Assembly (NCBI GenBank): GCA_028282885.1
Contig: JANQGX010000016.1
Span: 62,001-126,000, forward strand
Direction of reading: 5' to 3'
Source: SAR324 cluster bacterium
Lineage (GTDB): Bacteria > SAR324 > XYD2-FULL-50-16
DNA: 64,000 nt
The translations under genes were made by a program, and so were the position numbers. This document shows positions 55,499 through 64,000 of the stretch, piece after piece; the stretch's first letter is position 1; every line of letters starts with the position of its first letter. The notes below the pieces were generated by a model that was not told where the DNA came from, searched no databases, and saw only the letters and a program-made list of their open reading frames with translations.

Positions 55499-56704
55499 AT
55501 GAAATCGATAAGAGAACTTTTTGTAGTGGGCAGGGGTCCATCCAGCAGCCATACCATGGGCCCCGAAAAAGCAGCTTCGTTTTTCAGGAGGAAATACCCG
55601 GATTCCACCTCGTTCCAGGTAACCCTATACGGAAGCCTGGCAGCAACCGGCAAAGGACATCTGACAGATCACATCATAAGAGAAACCTTGAAACCGCTGC
55701 CAGTGGATATCGTTTGGGAACCGGAGACCTTTCTCCCTTTTCATCCCAATGCACTGAAAATCGAAGCTTTTAATACCGTGAGCAAGCTTACATGCTCACA
55801 AGTATTCTACAGCACCGGGGGAGGTGCTATCACTTTGGAGGGAGAGGAATCTTCAGCGGAATCTGTCTATCCCGATAAATCCATGGAAGAGATTCTTGCT
55901 CACCTGGAAAAGACGGGAAAGAGTTTTTGGGAGTATGTCTACGACAATGAGGATGACGAGATTGAATCATACCTGGCGACTATTTGGGAGACCATGAGCG
56001 ATTCAGTGGATGCGGGGTTGGAGAATGAAGGCGTTATTCCAGGCGAACTGCACCTGGCTCGCAAGGCCTCCTCTTTTCTTGCCAAATCCCAAAACAGCTT
56101 GGGGCCGATTAAACACAGCAATCGAATCTTTTCATACGCCCTGGCAGTGGCTGAAGAAAATGCATCCGGGAAAACCATTGTTACAGCTCCGACCTGCGGT
56201 TCAGCAGGAGTGCTACCCTCTGTTCTTTATCACCTCAAGCAAACTTATCAGATTAAGCAGACAAGAATCATCAAAGCTTTGGCTACTGCAGGCCTGATCG
56301 GCAACCTGGTTAAATACAATGCATCTATTTCCGGAGCTGAAGTAGGCTGCCAGGGAGAAATCGGAACAGCCTGTTCCATGGCTTCGGGAGCCGCAGCACA
56401 ACTGCTGGGAGGTTCACCTGCACAGATCGAATATGCAGCGGAAATGGGAATGGAGCATCACCTGGGTTTAACCTGTGATCCGGTGGCCGGACTTGTGCAG
56501 ATTCCCTGTATTGAAAGAAACGCCATGGCAGCCACTCGAGCGGTCGACTGTGCCACTTATGCCTTGTTATCTGATGGAAAACACCGGATCTCCTTCGATG
56601 AAGTTGTGGAAACCATGCGGCAAACCGGGAAGGATCTGATGAGTTCCTACAGGGAGACTTCCAGCGGGGGACTGGCAGCTATTCACGGGAGCCGGAAGGA
56701 TTAG
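55499..56704 (+). CDS. sdaA: L-serine ammonia-lyase, iron-sulfur-dependent
   Basis: A single-chain L-serine dehydratase of 401 residues that converts serine to pyruvate and ammonia. The N-terminal G-P-S-S-S-H-T-M-G-P and the cluster cysteines in A-P-T-C-G-S-A-G, G-C-Q-G-E-I-G-T-A-C and P-C-I-E-R-N are intact, so a 4Fe-4S enzyme is expected. Length matches the one-chain SdaA form. Its 3' end overlaps dsbD by 26 bp; the two genes converge. Confidence 0.93.
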   Translation: MKSIRELFVVGRGPSSSHTMGPEKAASFFRRKYPDSTSFQVTLYGSLAATGKGHLTDHIIRETLKPLPVDIVWEPETFLPFHPNALKIEAFNTVSKLTCSQVFYSTGGGAITLEGEESSAESVYPDKSMEEILAHLEKTGKSFWEYVYDNEDDEIESYLATIWETMSDSVDAGLENEGVIPGELHLARKASSFLAKSQNSLGPIKHSNRIFSYALAVAEENASGKTIVTAPTCGSAGVLPSVLYHLKQTYQIKQTRIIKALATAGLIGNLVKYNASISGAEVGCQGEIGTACSMASGAAAQLLGGSPAQIEYAAEMGMEHHLGLTCDPVAGLVQIPCIERNAMAATRAVDCATYALLSDGKHRISFDEVVETMRQTGKDLMSSYRETSSGGLAAIHGSRKD

Positions 56705-58616
56705 CTTCTGTTAAGAATGCCATAAACTCGGAAGGCTGCAATGAGATGCCGCTGAAGATGCTATGCACCGAACCATCCGCCTTTAGCCTGACATAGTACG
56801 GTAAGGCTACAGTCTGGAATCTTTTTATCTGCATATCGAGGTTCCGGCTGCCCATCTCCCCGCCATCGGTAAAGAGCTTGACCAGAACGAAATCTCTTGT
56901 CAGAATCTCATGAACCTCTTTCAAAGCCAAAACATTCTGCTCCATCCAGCGGCAGTTGACACAGGTATAACCGGTGAATTCCAGGAAAACAGGCTTATTC
57001 GCCTCTGCCGCCGCCAATGTTGCACTTTCAAGATCGTCATACCAGACCACTGACTTTGCCTCCTCTTCACTGATATAATCACCGGAAGCGAGATGAAGGC
57101 CGCTGGGCGGAGGCAGGACTGCATCGATAAGGCTGCCAAGTGACCGATCATTCCACCCTTTTGCCAGAAGCAGGAGGCAAATGGTAAACGCCGTTACACT
57201 GCCCCATTGCCATATCGATTTGACAATCCTGGGACGAAGACCCGTCCAAACCAGGTAAGCGACAATGAATCCCAATAAGAGAATCCAGATGAGGATAGCC
57301 GTGTTTCGGGAGATGAGATTCGTTTGCCAGACCAGATCGGCGTTGGAGAGGAATTTGACTGATGCCATCAACTCCAGCACTCCCAGCACAAATTTGCTTC
57401 TGCCCAGCCAGGCACCGGACTTGCCCTGCATTTTTTTTACAAGACTGGGAGCCACCGCCAACAGGAAGAAGGGGAAAGCAAATACGGTGGAAAAGACGAT
57501 CATCCCGATCAGCGGCCAGATCCATTCCCCCCGGGATGCCGCTATCAGCATAGTTCCCACGAATTGAACAGTGCACGTAAAGGCGGTCAGGGTGAAGGTA
57601 AATCCCATTAGTAACACCCCGATGGCACCACCCATGGTCCTGGCTTTTTGATCGAAGTAGCTTTGAATTCCTGCCGGAAGGGTGATTTCGAAAAGCCCCA
57701 TCAGACTCAAGGCAAAGGCGATAAACACCAGTGCTATGATCAGGTTTACAACAGGATTCGCAGCAATAGTCAGCGCACTTCCTGCGCCAAATACCATGGA
57801 CATCAAGAGACCGAATCCCGTGTAGGTAAAAATGATTCCGGCAGAAAAGAGAACTGCCAGTTTGATGACCCGTATTTGACTCCCTTCGGCGTGCTTGGAG
57901 AAAAAAGTGATCGTAATCGGAATCATAGGAAAAACACATGGGGTTAGTAAGGAAACCAGCCCCATCAGGGCCGCCAGCCCCAGGAAAGCCCAGAATCCAT
58001 CCGAGAGCATCCCGGATAGTCCGGGTGAACCGGGTTGTCCCGGTAGCGGATTGATACTTCTGTCTGCGAACTGATACGCCTCCCTGGGGGGACCCTCCTC
58101 AATATTAAAACGTAGGGTTTCCACCCGTGATTCGATGGGAAGGCAGATAACATCAGTGCATAACTGGTAAAAGATTTTAATTCCGGTTTCAACTTCCCCT
58201 GCTTTGGCCCCACCTGTGAGTTGCAGATTCTGATAGAGCTCGGCCCTCTCTTCATGGTAGTAGATTCCCAGATCCAAAACCTCTTCGAATTTATATACAG
58301 GTCGCGTCTCATAGACCGGTCCGTCTTCACTGAGAAGTTCCGAGTCGATAACAACTCGGGTAGGTTTGGGCGCGTCCTCTCCTTCCATGGGAATAACGGA
58401 GTAGATGTGCCAACCGGGTTCCAGTGTCATGGCCACCACCATTCGGAAATTCTCTCCGGGTCTCACGGTTTCGGGTTCGAGACGAACCTGAAACTCCAGA
58501 AGCTCTTCAGTCGAATCAGGTGCTTCGTTCTGTGCCTGCAATGAATGGTTCACCGGATGCAGTACAGACAGAAAAAAGGTAAATAGTATAATTGTGCGCA
58601 AGAAGAGAGGTGGCAT
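56679..58616 (-). CDS. dsbD: Thiol:disulfide interchange protein DsbD
   Basis: A 645-residue inner-membrane reductant carrier that passes electrons from cytoplasmic thioredoxin to periplasmic thiols. Domains in order: signal peptide (1-29), N-terminal immunoglobulin-like domain, eight or nine membrane helices with the paired cysteines of L-T-P-C-V-F-P-M and A-F-T-C-T-V-Q-F, and a C-terminal thioredoxin domain with C-V-N-C. All redox cysteines of the membrane and C-terminal parts are present. yacG is 23 bp upstream, probably in the same transcript. Confidence 0.92.
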   Translation of the reverse strand: MPPLFLRTIILFTFFLSVLHPVNHSLQAQNEAPDSTEELLEFQVRLEPETVRPGENFRMVVAMTLEPGWHIYSVIPMEGEDAPKPTRVVIDSELLSEDGPVYETRPVYKFEEVLDLGIYYHEERAELYQNLQLTGGAKAGEVETGIKIFYQLCTDVICLPIESRVETLRFNIEEGPPREAYQFADRSINPLPGQPGSPGLSGMLSDGFWAFLGLAALMGLVSLLTPCVFPMIPITITFFSKHAEGSQIRVIKLAVLFSAGIIFTYTGFGLLMSMVFGAGSALTIAANPVVNLIIALVFIAFALSLMGLFEITLPAGIQSYFDQKARTMGGAIGVLLMGFTFTLTAFTCTVQFVGTMLIAASRGEWIWPLIGMIVFSTVFAFPFFLLAVAPSLVKKMQGKSGAWLGRSKFVLGVLELMASVKFLSNADLVWQTNLISRNTAILIWILLLGFIVAYLVWTGLRPRIVKSIWQWGSVTAFTICLLLLAKGWNDRSLGSLIDAVLPPPSGLHLASGDYISEEEAKSVVWYDDLESATLAAAEANKPVFLEFTGYTCVNCRWMEQNVLALKEVHEILTRDFVLVKLFTDGGEMGSRNLDMQIKRFQTVALPYYVRLKADGSVHSIFSGISLQPSEFMAFLTEANPSGSRE

Positions 58617-58639
58617 TGACTGATTAAGGGATTATTGAG

Positions 58640-58831
58640 TTAAGGATTGTTGTCATCGTCAAAGTCGGGAGGCGAGGAGGATTCAATTGTATAACTTCCA
58701 TCCGCCCAGTTCCCCAAGTCCAACAGTCTGCATCTTTCGCTGCAAAACGGACGGAACGGATTATCTTTCCAGGGTTTTTCTTTGCTGCAGGTGGGGCATT
58801 TCACCATAACTTTTTTCTCATTTTCCGCCAT
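58640..58831 (-). CDS. yacG: YacG, DNA gyrase inhibitor / zinc finger
   Basis: A 63-residue protein with the single YacG zinc finger: C-P-T-C-S-K near the start and F-C-S-E-R-C-R-L-L-D-L-G-x-W-A after it. YacG binds gyrase GyrB and blocks DNA binding in E. coli. The acidic tail S-P-P-D-F-D-D-D is common in the family. It is the first gene of the yacG-dsbD pair. Confidence 0.9.
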   Translation of the reverse strand: MAENEKKVMVKCPTCSKEKPWKDNPFRPFCSERCRLLDLGNWADGSYTIESSSPPDFDDDNNP

Positions 58832-58993
58832 GGACGCTCTTTACATCAATTATATTGCGGCAGCAATCCCCTCGGCGCTGCAAAAAGGTGGTTAAACAGA
58901 ATGATCGGATCTTCAGATCCCCAATTTCAAAGTATTATATCACTATTCATTCTGCTTGCAAACAGGCGGTGTATCGGATGATAAAAGGCGGGA

Positions 58994-59021
58994 TCACCGG
59001 GGTTGTGTCTTGCCCCGGTGA
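58994..59021 (-). terminator. Hairpin terminator after ilvE
   Basis: A perfect 9-bp stem TCACCGGGG / CCCCGGTGA (58994-59002, 59013-59021) with a 10-nt loop. On the minus strand it is followed by TCCCGCCTTTT, so a moderately strong terminator for ilvE. It lies in the 306-bp gap between ilvE and yacG, which otherwise shows no gene. Confidence 0.6.
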
Positions 59022-59137
59022 AAGAGACGAAATTCGGATACCTTGTTCGAACTTCTTGTTCCTTGCTGGTGAAGGACAAGTTCGGCATCGATATCAACAG
59101 GGCTGTACTTATCCTGCCGATAACAGATGACATAGAA

Positions 59138-60190
59138 TCAATCGATCCTGACTTCCCTGGTCCAGCCATAGGGATCTTCACGCACACCACTCTGGATATC
59201 CAGGAGTGTCTGATAAAGTTTCAGCATGACAGGACCAACTTCCTCACCGTCTTTGTGAAAGGCATGCCATTTATCATATACCCAGATTTTGCCAACCGGT
59301 GATATTACGGCAGCGGTTCCGCAGGCTGCCATCTCTTCTATATTCGACAACTCTTTCATCAGTTCGACAGGCCGTTCTTCGGTTTTCATCCCCAGGTCAT
59401 CCTTGGCAAGAACCATGATGGATCTTCGGGTCACACTAGGCAGAATGGCATCCGATTCAGGGGTAACAAAACTGCCGTCTTTCATGGCAAGCAGAATATT
59501 GGCAGATCCGGCTTCATCGAGGTACTTGCGTTCAGCGGAATCCAGGTACAGCGCTTCGTTTGCTCCCAGCTCCTGGGCTGATTTGGTTGAGATCAATCCG
59601 CCCGCATAGTTGGCACCGGTCTTAAATTTGCCGGTTCCCAGCGGTGCGGCTCTGTCATAGTTGGTAACGGCCAGGGATATCAGCGAGAGACCCCCACCCT
59701 TATAATACGGTCCCACGGGAGATACGAAAACTCTGAAGATATATTTCGTAGCGGGCCTGAGTCCCAAATTTTCACCAATACCGATTAGCAGTGGTCGGAT
59801 ATACAGGGACGCTCCGGAACCGTAGGGTGGAATCCAGGCATAGTTGTTACGGACCGCTTCTTCAACACCTTTCAGAAAAAGCGCTTCGGGAACCTCAGGC
59901 ATTAACAACCGTTTTGCTGTATTTGCCATCCGTTCGGCATTCAGTTCCGGCCTGAATAACAATACTCTTCCGTCCTCGGCCGTTTGAGCCTTCATTCCTT
60001 CAAAACATTGTTGACCGTAGTGCAATGAGGGAGAACCTTCATGGATCACCATCATTTCGTCGGTTATGTTTTCCCCTTCGCTCCATTTTCCATCTTCCCA
60101 GGTGGCATGAAATCGGGAGTCGGTTTTCATATAAATGAATCCCAGGTTCGCCCAATCAAGATCTTTTTTAGCTATATTTAGACTATTCAT
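59138..60190 (-). CDS. ilvE: Branched-chain amino acid aminotransferase
   Basis: A class IV PLP aminotransferase of 350 residues, moving amino groups between glutamate and leucine, isoleucine or valine. The PLP lysine is in G-T-G-K-F-K-T-G-A-N-Y-A-G-G, and the conserved Y-L-D-S-A-E-R-K-Y-L-D-E-A-G-S-A-N and Q-Q-C-F-E-G-M-K blocks mark the BCAT group. ATG at 60190 with GGAGAG is preferred over the upstream start at 60223. It lies 65 bp after pilD on the same strand. Confidence 0.92.
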   Translation of the reverse strand: MNSLNIAKKDLDWANLGFIYMKTDSRFHATWEDGKWSEGENITDEMMVIHEGSPSLHYGQQCFEGMKAQTAEDGRVLLFRPELNAERMANTAKRLLMPEVPEALFLKGVEEAVRNNYAWIPPYGSGASLYIRPLLIGIGENLGLRPATKYIFRVFVSPVGPYYKGGGLSLISLAVTNYDRAAPLGTGKFKTGANYAGGLISTKSAQELGANEALYLDSAERKYLDEAGSANILLAMKDGSFVTPESDAILPSVTRRSIMVLAKDDLGMKTEERPVELMKELSNIEEMAACGTAAVISPVGKIWVYDKWHAFHKDGEEVGPVMLKLYQTLLDIQSGVREDPYGWTREVRID

Positions 60191-60255
60191 GTTTCTGTCT
60201 CTCCATTCGGATTTAAACACCATTGTTATCTCTTACAGCGCATTTTACTCGTTCC

Positions 60256-61041
60256 TTAAAAAAATGGTAGTTCAATCTGCGGAATTTTGACCTGGATGGT
60301 CAGAAACAGCTCGGGAAATCTCCAAATCAGAAAAGCGGCCAGGATCAGCCAGGGACCAAAGGCAATTTCCCTGGATAGAGATTGTCGGTTTGATAAGAGG
60401 ATCATCCCACCTCCCAGAATACCCATGGCAGATGCCCAGAAGATGATCGGGAACAATAACTTCCAACCGAAAATAAACCCGATCAATCCCAGGAGGGTTG
60501 CATCACCCGCTCCAAGCCCTTCTTTCTTCCTGATCAGTCGAAATAGATAGGACACCCAATGAAAAATGCCCGCTCCCAGGAACAACCCGAAGAGGGAGTT
60601 CAGAATTTCGCCAGGCGCAAATACGACCAGCCATATACTTTGGAAAACAAGACCCAGGATGACAGGTCGCGCAAGTATCAAATGTGTCCGGAAATCAATG
60701 ATTGCTGCCAGAAACAGAATCTCGAATATCAGCAGCATGTGGATAAAGTTTTCGGATAGGCCGGTCCTGTTGAATATCAACCAGACCAGCAAGCCGTTGG
60801 CCAGTTCACTGATCGGGTAATAGGGAGATATTCTTCCCCGGCAGCGATTGCACCTTCCACGAAGCAACAGATAACCCATTACGGGTATCAATCCCAGGAT
60901 ACCAACGGTCGTTCCGCAATGATTACACGCTGACCGTTTCCAGATTGAGGTCCCCTCCTGAAGCCTAATAGCCATTGTGAAGAGAAAGGATCCCAACACC
61001 ATGCCCAGCAGCAGAATAAACAGGTTTGCCAGAATCATCAA
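60256..61041 (-). CDS. pilD: Type IV prepilin peptidase
   Basis: A 261-residue polytopic aspartic protease that cleaves the leader of prepilins and pseudopilins and N-methylates the new end. The catalytic aspartates are in A-A-I-I-D-F-R-T and G-A-G-D; the cytoplasmic zinc loop carries C-N-H-C and C-N-R-C. G-S-F-L near the start belongs to the family pattern. No pilin genes are in the window, so it serves machinery elsewhere. The DUF465 gene is 18 bp upstream. Confidence 0.92.
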   Translation of the reverse strand: MMILANLFILLLGMVLGSFLFTMAIRLQEGTSIWKRSACNHCGTTVGILGLIPVMGYLLLRGRCNRCRGRISPYYPISELANGLLVWLIFNRTGLSENFIHMLLIFEILFLAAIIDFRTHLILARPVILGLVFQSIWLVVFAPGEILNSLFGLFLGAGIFHWVSYLFRLIRKKEGLGAGDATLLGLIGFIFGWKLLFPIIFWASAMGILGGGMILLSNRQSLSREIAFGPWLILAAFLIWRFPELFLTIQVKIPQIELPFF

Positions 61042-61059
61042 AGGGAGGCGGTTGAAGGA

Positions 61060-61278
61060 TTATCTGAGTTCCTGGAATATCTCTTCCATTCTGTCCCTTC
61101 CTGCCAGTTTGACCCGCTTTAGCTCTTTCAGTTTTTTACTCTCCTCCGGACTGCGGATCTTAAGAACCTGGAGCGCTTCAATCTCTCCTTCCAGTCGGAT
61201 GTGTTCCTTATATAACCGATCGAGCTCATTATTGTCTTTCGCATGTTTTTCAATTAACTCAAGATCGCTCTTTTCCAA
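61060..61278 (-). CDS. DUF465 (YdcH-like) small helical protein
   Basis: A 72-residue protein that is almost entirely charged helix, with L-D-R-L-Y-K-E-H-I-R-L-E-x-x-I and L-K-E-L-K-R-V-K-L-x-x-R-D-R-M, the heptad pattern of DUF465/YdcH proteins. Function of the family is not settled. It probably forms a two-helix hairpin. The gene precedes pilD closely. Confidence 0.7.
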   Translation of the reverse strand: MEKSDLELIEKHAKDNNELDRLYKEHIRLEGEIEALQVLKIRSPEESKKLKELKRVKLAGRDRMEEIFQELR

Positions 61279-61385
61279 GATACCTCCTCTTTGATTTCAG
61301 GTTGTAGCGGTTGTTTATCGTTCATTGTGGTCACGCCGGATATTATACGGACGATTTAAATTGAAACTGAATTCACCGGCCCGGA

Positions 61386-63122
61386 TCAGACACCATCAAT
61401 CAGGGCTCCAAAATCATCTTCATATCGTTGTCTGGCAACCCGGAGTGTTTTTTCATCTTCTCCTTTTAGATTGTAGTAAAACTTAATCTTGGGTTCTGTA
61501 CCGGAAGGTCGGGCTGTGATGCGGCTGCCATCTTCCATGTAATAGGCCAGGACATTGGATTCGGGTTGTGTGGTTTGCCCGATGATCTCACCAGATTCGC
61601 GATCGGCAATGGTTTTTTTCTGATAATCCCTGATGGTTAGTACCGGTACGCCGGCGATTTCCCGTGGCGGGTTGTCCCTGAGATAGGACATGATCTCACG
61701 AATTTTCATGGCACCGCTTTGCCCCTTAATCACCTTGTTAACCAGGGAGTCGGAATGATAGCTGTTATCTCGGTGAATGCGATCAATCTGATCGATAGCG
61801 GTCTTCCCCTGTTGGTGCAGTTCGGCACAGAGTTCGGCGAACATCATTGCGGCCATCACCCCGTCTTTATCGCGGACAAAATCTCCCAGAAGATAGCCGT
61901 GGCTCTCTTCGAAGCCCATGAGAAAGGTGCCGCTTTTATCATTTTCCAGCTCCCGGATTACCGCCCCCATGTATTTAAATCCCGTCAGGGTTTCGATAGT
62001 TTGTACTCCGTATCTGTCGGCGATTTCTCTTCCCAGCTCCGAAGTTACTATAGTGGTGACAAACACCCCGTCAGCCGGCAGTTTTCCCGACTCTTTCAGT
62101 TTTCTGAGATAATATTCCAGCAGAAGTTGTCCGATCTGGTTTCCGTTGATTTTGATCCAGGATCCATTGTGCTTTACCATGACACCCAGCCGATCCGCAT
62201 CCGGATCCGTGCCGATAATCAGATAATCATCCTCACCAGCTTCCTCCTGTGCTATCAGGAGTGCTGATGGTTCCTCAGGATTGGGGGAATCTACCGTGGG
62301 AAAATCCCCGTCGGGCTGTTGTTGAGATTTGACGATGGTCAGTTTCTCAAAACCTCTCCGTTTCAACATTTCGCTGACGGGGAAGTTACCAGAGCCGTGG
62401 AGTGGTGTATAAACAGTCCCGAATAGTCGATTGTGTTCCTTATTCCCCATGGCAAGGGATTCGACACGATCAAAATACTTCTGTTCGACTGATTCGGGAA
62501 TCAGTCGAATCATGTTATTCTCCAAAGCTTCATCGTAGCCCAGGTATTTGATCATTGAAAAATCGGTGACCCGGTTCACTTTGGAGATAATCCCGTCATC
62601 ATGGGGCTGAATGACCTGGCAACCATCCGTCCAGTAAGCTTTGTAACCGTTATACTCAGCCGGGTTATGGCTTGCTGTTATGACAACACCGGCAGTTGTC
62701 CCCAGTTCCCTGACGGCAAAGGAGAGCATGGGAACCGGTCGCAGTTGCGGATACAGATGAACCTCAACCCGGTTGCCGGCAAATACGCAGGCAGCTTCCC
62801 GGGCAAAGATATCAGACATATTCCGGCTATCATATGCGATGGCGACCTTGGGAGAAAGTCCTGTATCATTCGACCAGTCCAACAGGTAATCAGCCAGTCC
62901 CTGGGTTGCCTTACGCACAGTGTAGATGTTCATTCGGTTTGAACCTGCTCCCAGTATGCCTCTCAATCCTCCGGTGCCAAACTCCAGATCCTTATAAAAC
63001 CTGTCGGTGAGTTGATTCTCATCATTTTTATCAATCAGATCAGAAATTTCCGATCTAAAAGCTTCGCTAAAATATTGATTTTCAGACCAGGCTTTTGCTT
63101 TTGCCAGGATTTCCTTGTTCAT
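61386..63122 (-). CDS. Phosphoglucomutase/phosphomannomutase family enzyme
   Basis: A 578-residue alpha-D-phosphohexomutase that shifts phosphate between the C1 and C6 hydroxyls of a sugar. The phosphoserine loop T-A-S-H-N-P is near residue 140, the metal loop D-P-D-A-D-R-L near 307, the sugar loop G-F-E-E-S-H-G near 404, and the phosphate loop R-P-S-G-T-E-P-K near 535. Length fits the longer PgcA-like form. It would supply hexose 1-phosphate for surface glycans. It is the last gene before a 598-bp gap. Confidence 0.93.
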   Translation of the reverse strand: MNKEILAKAKAWSENQYFSEAFRSEISDLIDKNDENQLTDRFYKDLEFGTGGLRGILGAGSNRMNIYTVRKATQGLADYLLDWSNDTGLSPKVAIAYDSRNMSDIFAREAACVFAGNRVEVHLYPQLRPVPMLSFAVRELGTTAGVVITASHNPAEYNGYKAYWTDGCQVIQPHDDGIISKVNRVTDFSMIKYLGYDEALENNMIRLIPESVEQKYFDRVESLAMGNKEHNRLFGTVYTPLHGSGNFPVSEMLKRRGFEKLTIVKSQQQPDGDFPTVDSPNPEEPSALLIAQEEAGEDDYLIIGTDPDADRLGVMVKHNGSWIKINGNQIGQLLLEYYLRKLKESGKLPADGVFVTTIVTSELGREIADRYGVQTIETLTGFKYMGAVIRELENDKSGTFLMGFEESHGYLLGDFVRDKDGVMAAMMFAELCAELHQQGKTAIDQIDRIHRDNSYHSDSLVNKVIKGQSGAMKIREIMSYLRDNPPREIAGVPVLTIRDYQKKTIADRESGEIIGQTTQPESNVLAYYMEDGSRITARPSGTEPKIKFYYNLKGEDEKTLRVARQRYEDDFGALIDGV

Positions 63123-63720
63123 CGTTTACCCATTCGGTCATTTTAAGATTTCCCCATTTCCCTTAACCGCCCGAACATCATAACTACCGGGTTTCACGGA
63201 CTACCGGGAATCATATTAACAGTTCGATATCAATTCTACATTTATCGCCAATTATCGTCAATTTAACCCTTGAAAGACAGGCAAAGGGTAATGAGAGTTG
63301 TTGTGGCTGTCAACCTTGAGTTTTAAATGAAAGGTCATGATGATGAAGCCTTCACAAGATCTGTCAGAGACTGATGTTGGATTTTTTAAAAGATTATTTA
63401 CAATTTCTTCATTTTTTCTTCATATTCCAAGGGTAGGTTTAAAGCAACAGAGGGGGTTTTTCCATTTCAGCAGTGATATGGAAATTTTGTCAGATCCAGA
63501 CCCGGATCTGAGATTCTTATATTCGTCAGGATTTTATGATAAGGGTTGTGAAAAATCGGCAGGAGATGGTGGATTCGTCAACGAAATAGATCCATTCATC
63601 ATCATGCAACCGTCTCATCTTGTGAATAAAGATGATAATCGCTAGAATGACCGAATGGTTTAATTTTCACATGGATTTTTCCCAACCTTCAATCACCACT
63701 TAACCCGGGGGAGTAATGAA
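63123..63720. other. Intergenic region before TolC-like gene
   Basis: 598 bp with no convincing gene. A 9-bp direct repeat ACTACCGGG occurs at 63183-63191 and 63200-63208, close to the phosphohexomutase start. The middle is AT-rich; a plus-strand frame at 63337-63645 is unsupported. Confidence 0.4.
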
Positions 63721-64000
63721 ATGAAGTTAACTAAAATTTTTTCCACATTTGTTCTATTCGTTTCCAGCCTGGCTCTTAGTCTGCCTCTGTTCGGAATCGA
63801 CAAAACAGATAGTGCAATTCTTCTGAAGCTGCAGCAGGAAGAGCCGGAGCTTTTTGAACGCGTGAATCTGGTTACGAATGGTGAAAGGGAACTTTTGGAA
63901 GTGTCCTTGAGTGACGTGCTGAAGATGGTACTAAAACGAAGTATTACCATTGAAGCCAACCGATTGGGAGAACAGGCTGCCATGGTTGGACTTGATGCGG
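63721..64000 (+). CDS. Exported protein, probable TolC-like outer-membrane efflux protein (N-terminal part)
   Basis: The gene is cut by the window end after 93 codons. A GGGGGAG site 8 nt before the ATG and a signal peptide (F-V-L-F-V-S-S-L-A-L-S-L-P-L-F-G) mark a real start. The mature beginning includes V-S-L-S-D-V-L-K-M-V-L-K-R-S-I-T-I-E-A-N, the repeat-like first helix of outer-membrane efflux channels. Only the N-terminus is visible, so the assignment is provisional. Confidence 0.62.
   Translation, partial: MKLTKIFSTFVLFVSSLALSLPLFGIDKTDSAILLKLQQEEPELFERVNLVTNGERELLEVSLSDVLKMVLKRSITIEANRLGEQAAMVGLDA

Noticed and set aside
63337..63645. 102-codon frame before the TolC-like gene
   Set aside because: No ribosome site or family features; AT-rich noncoding is more likely.
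1..64000. CRISPR arrays, tRNA or rRNA genes
   Set aside because: I saw no regularly spaced repeats and no cloverleaf-like or ribosomal sequence in any gap; a covariance search would be needed to exclude a divergent tRNA.

Overview
The window is a mid-GC bacterial chromosome segment with about 45 genes, most of them housekeeping or metabolic. The cell is Gram-negative: there is an LpxR-like lipid A deacylase, a LolA-like carrier, an RND/MMPL exporter, outer-membrane barrels, a TolC-like N-terminus and a type IV prepilin peptidase. Anaerobic or facultative metabolism is suggested by a glycyl radical enzyme, two radical SAM proteins, an Fe-S serine dehydratase and a [4Fe-4S] ferredoxin-like DUF362 protein. 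Three sigma-54 activators point to heavy use of RpoN. I cannot name the lineage; a delta-proteobacterium-like or other Gram-negative anaerobe fits, but this is inference.

Layout. 1-9 kb: end of an acyl-CoA ligase, class II aldolase, PilZ protein, a decayed SRAP (YedK/HMCES-like) gene, GNAT, cystathionine gamma-synthase-like enzyme, HAD phosphatase, metallophosphoesterase, DUF362-ferredoxin. 9-12.4 kb: larE-larB-larC, which make the nickel-pincer cofactor, without larA. 12.4-17 kb: aminotransferase, PflX-like radical SAM, glycosyltransferase and a membrane protein. 17-28.6 kb: two near-identical FhlA-like activators flank an outer-membrane operon (small protein, MMPL exporter, LolA-like protein, barrel protein, LpxR). 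Both activators are preceded by three copies of a shared AT-rich box, and a sigma-54-type promoter lies on the divergent side of each.

28.6-38 kb: a GPH-type sugar transporter, a GxGYxYP putative glycoside hydrolase, a decayed FAD oxidoreductase, two GNATs and an orphan glycyl radical enzyme, then a small barrel protein and a VWA lipoprotein closed by a clear terminator. 38-46 kb: threonine aldolase, radical SAM, ftsY, a third sigma-54 activator, recN and a membrane-anchored unknown.

46-53.1 kb is an AT-rich defence island and the most interesting part. Four overlapping minus-strand genes encode a DNA cytosine methyltransferase, a 987-residue protein with a MutL/MORC-like GHKL ATPase at one end and a histidine-kinase module with an HEF motif at the other, a receiver-domain protein with a large unknown C-terminal part, and an HNH endonuclease. 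A Vsr endonuclease lies divergently behind a 140-bp inverted-repeat element. The set looks like a restriction-modification system controlled by a phosphorelay.

53.3-64 kb returns to core genes: degenerate LytM protein, a response regulator, serine dehydratase, dsbD, yacG, ilvE, pilD, a DUF465 protein, phosphohexomutase, and the start of a TolC-like gene cut by the window end.
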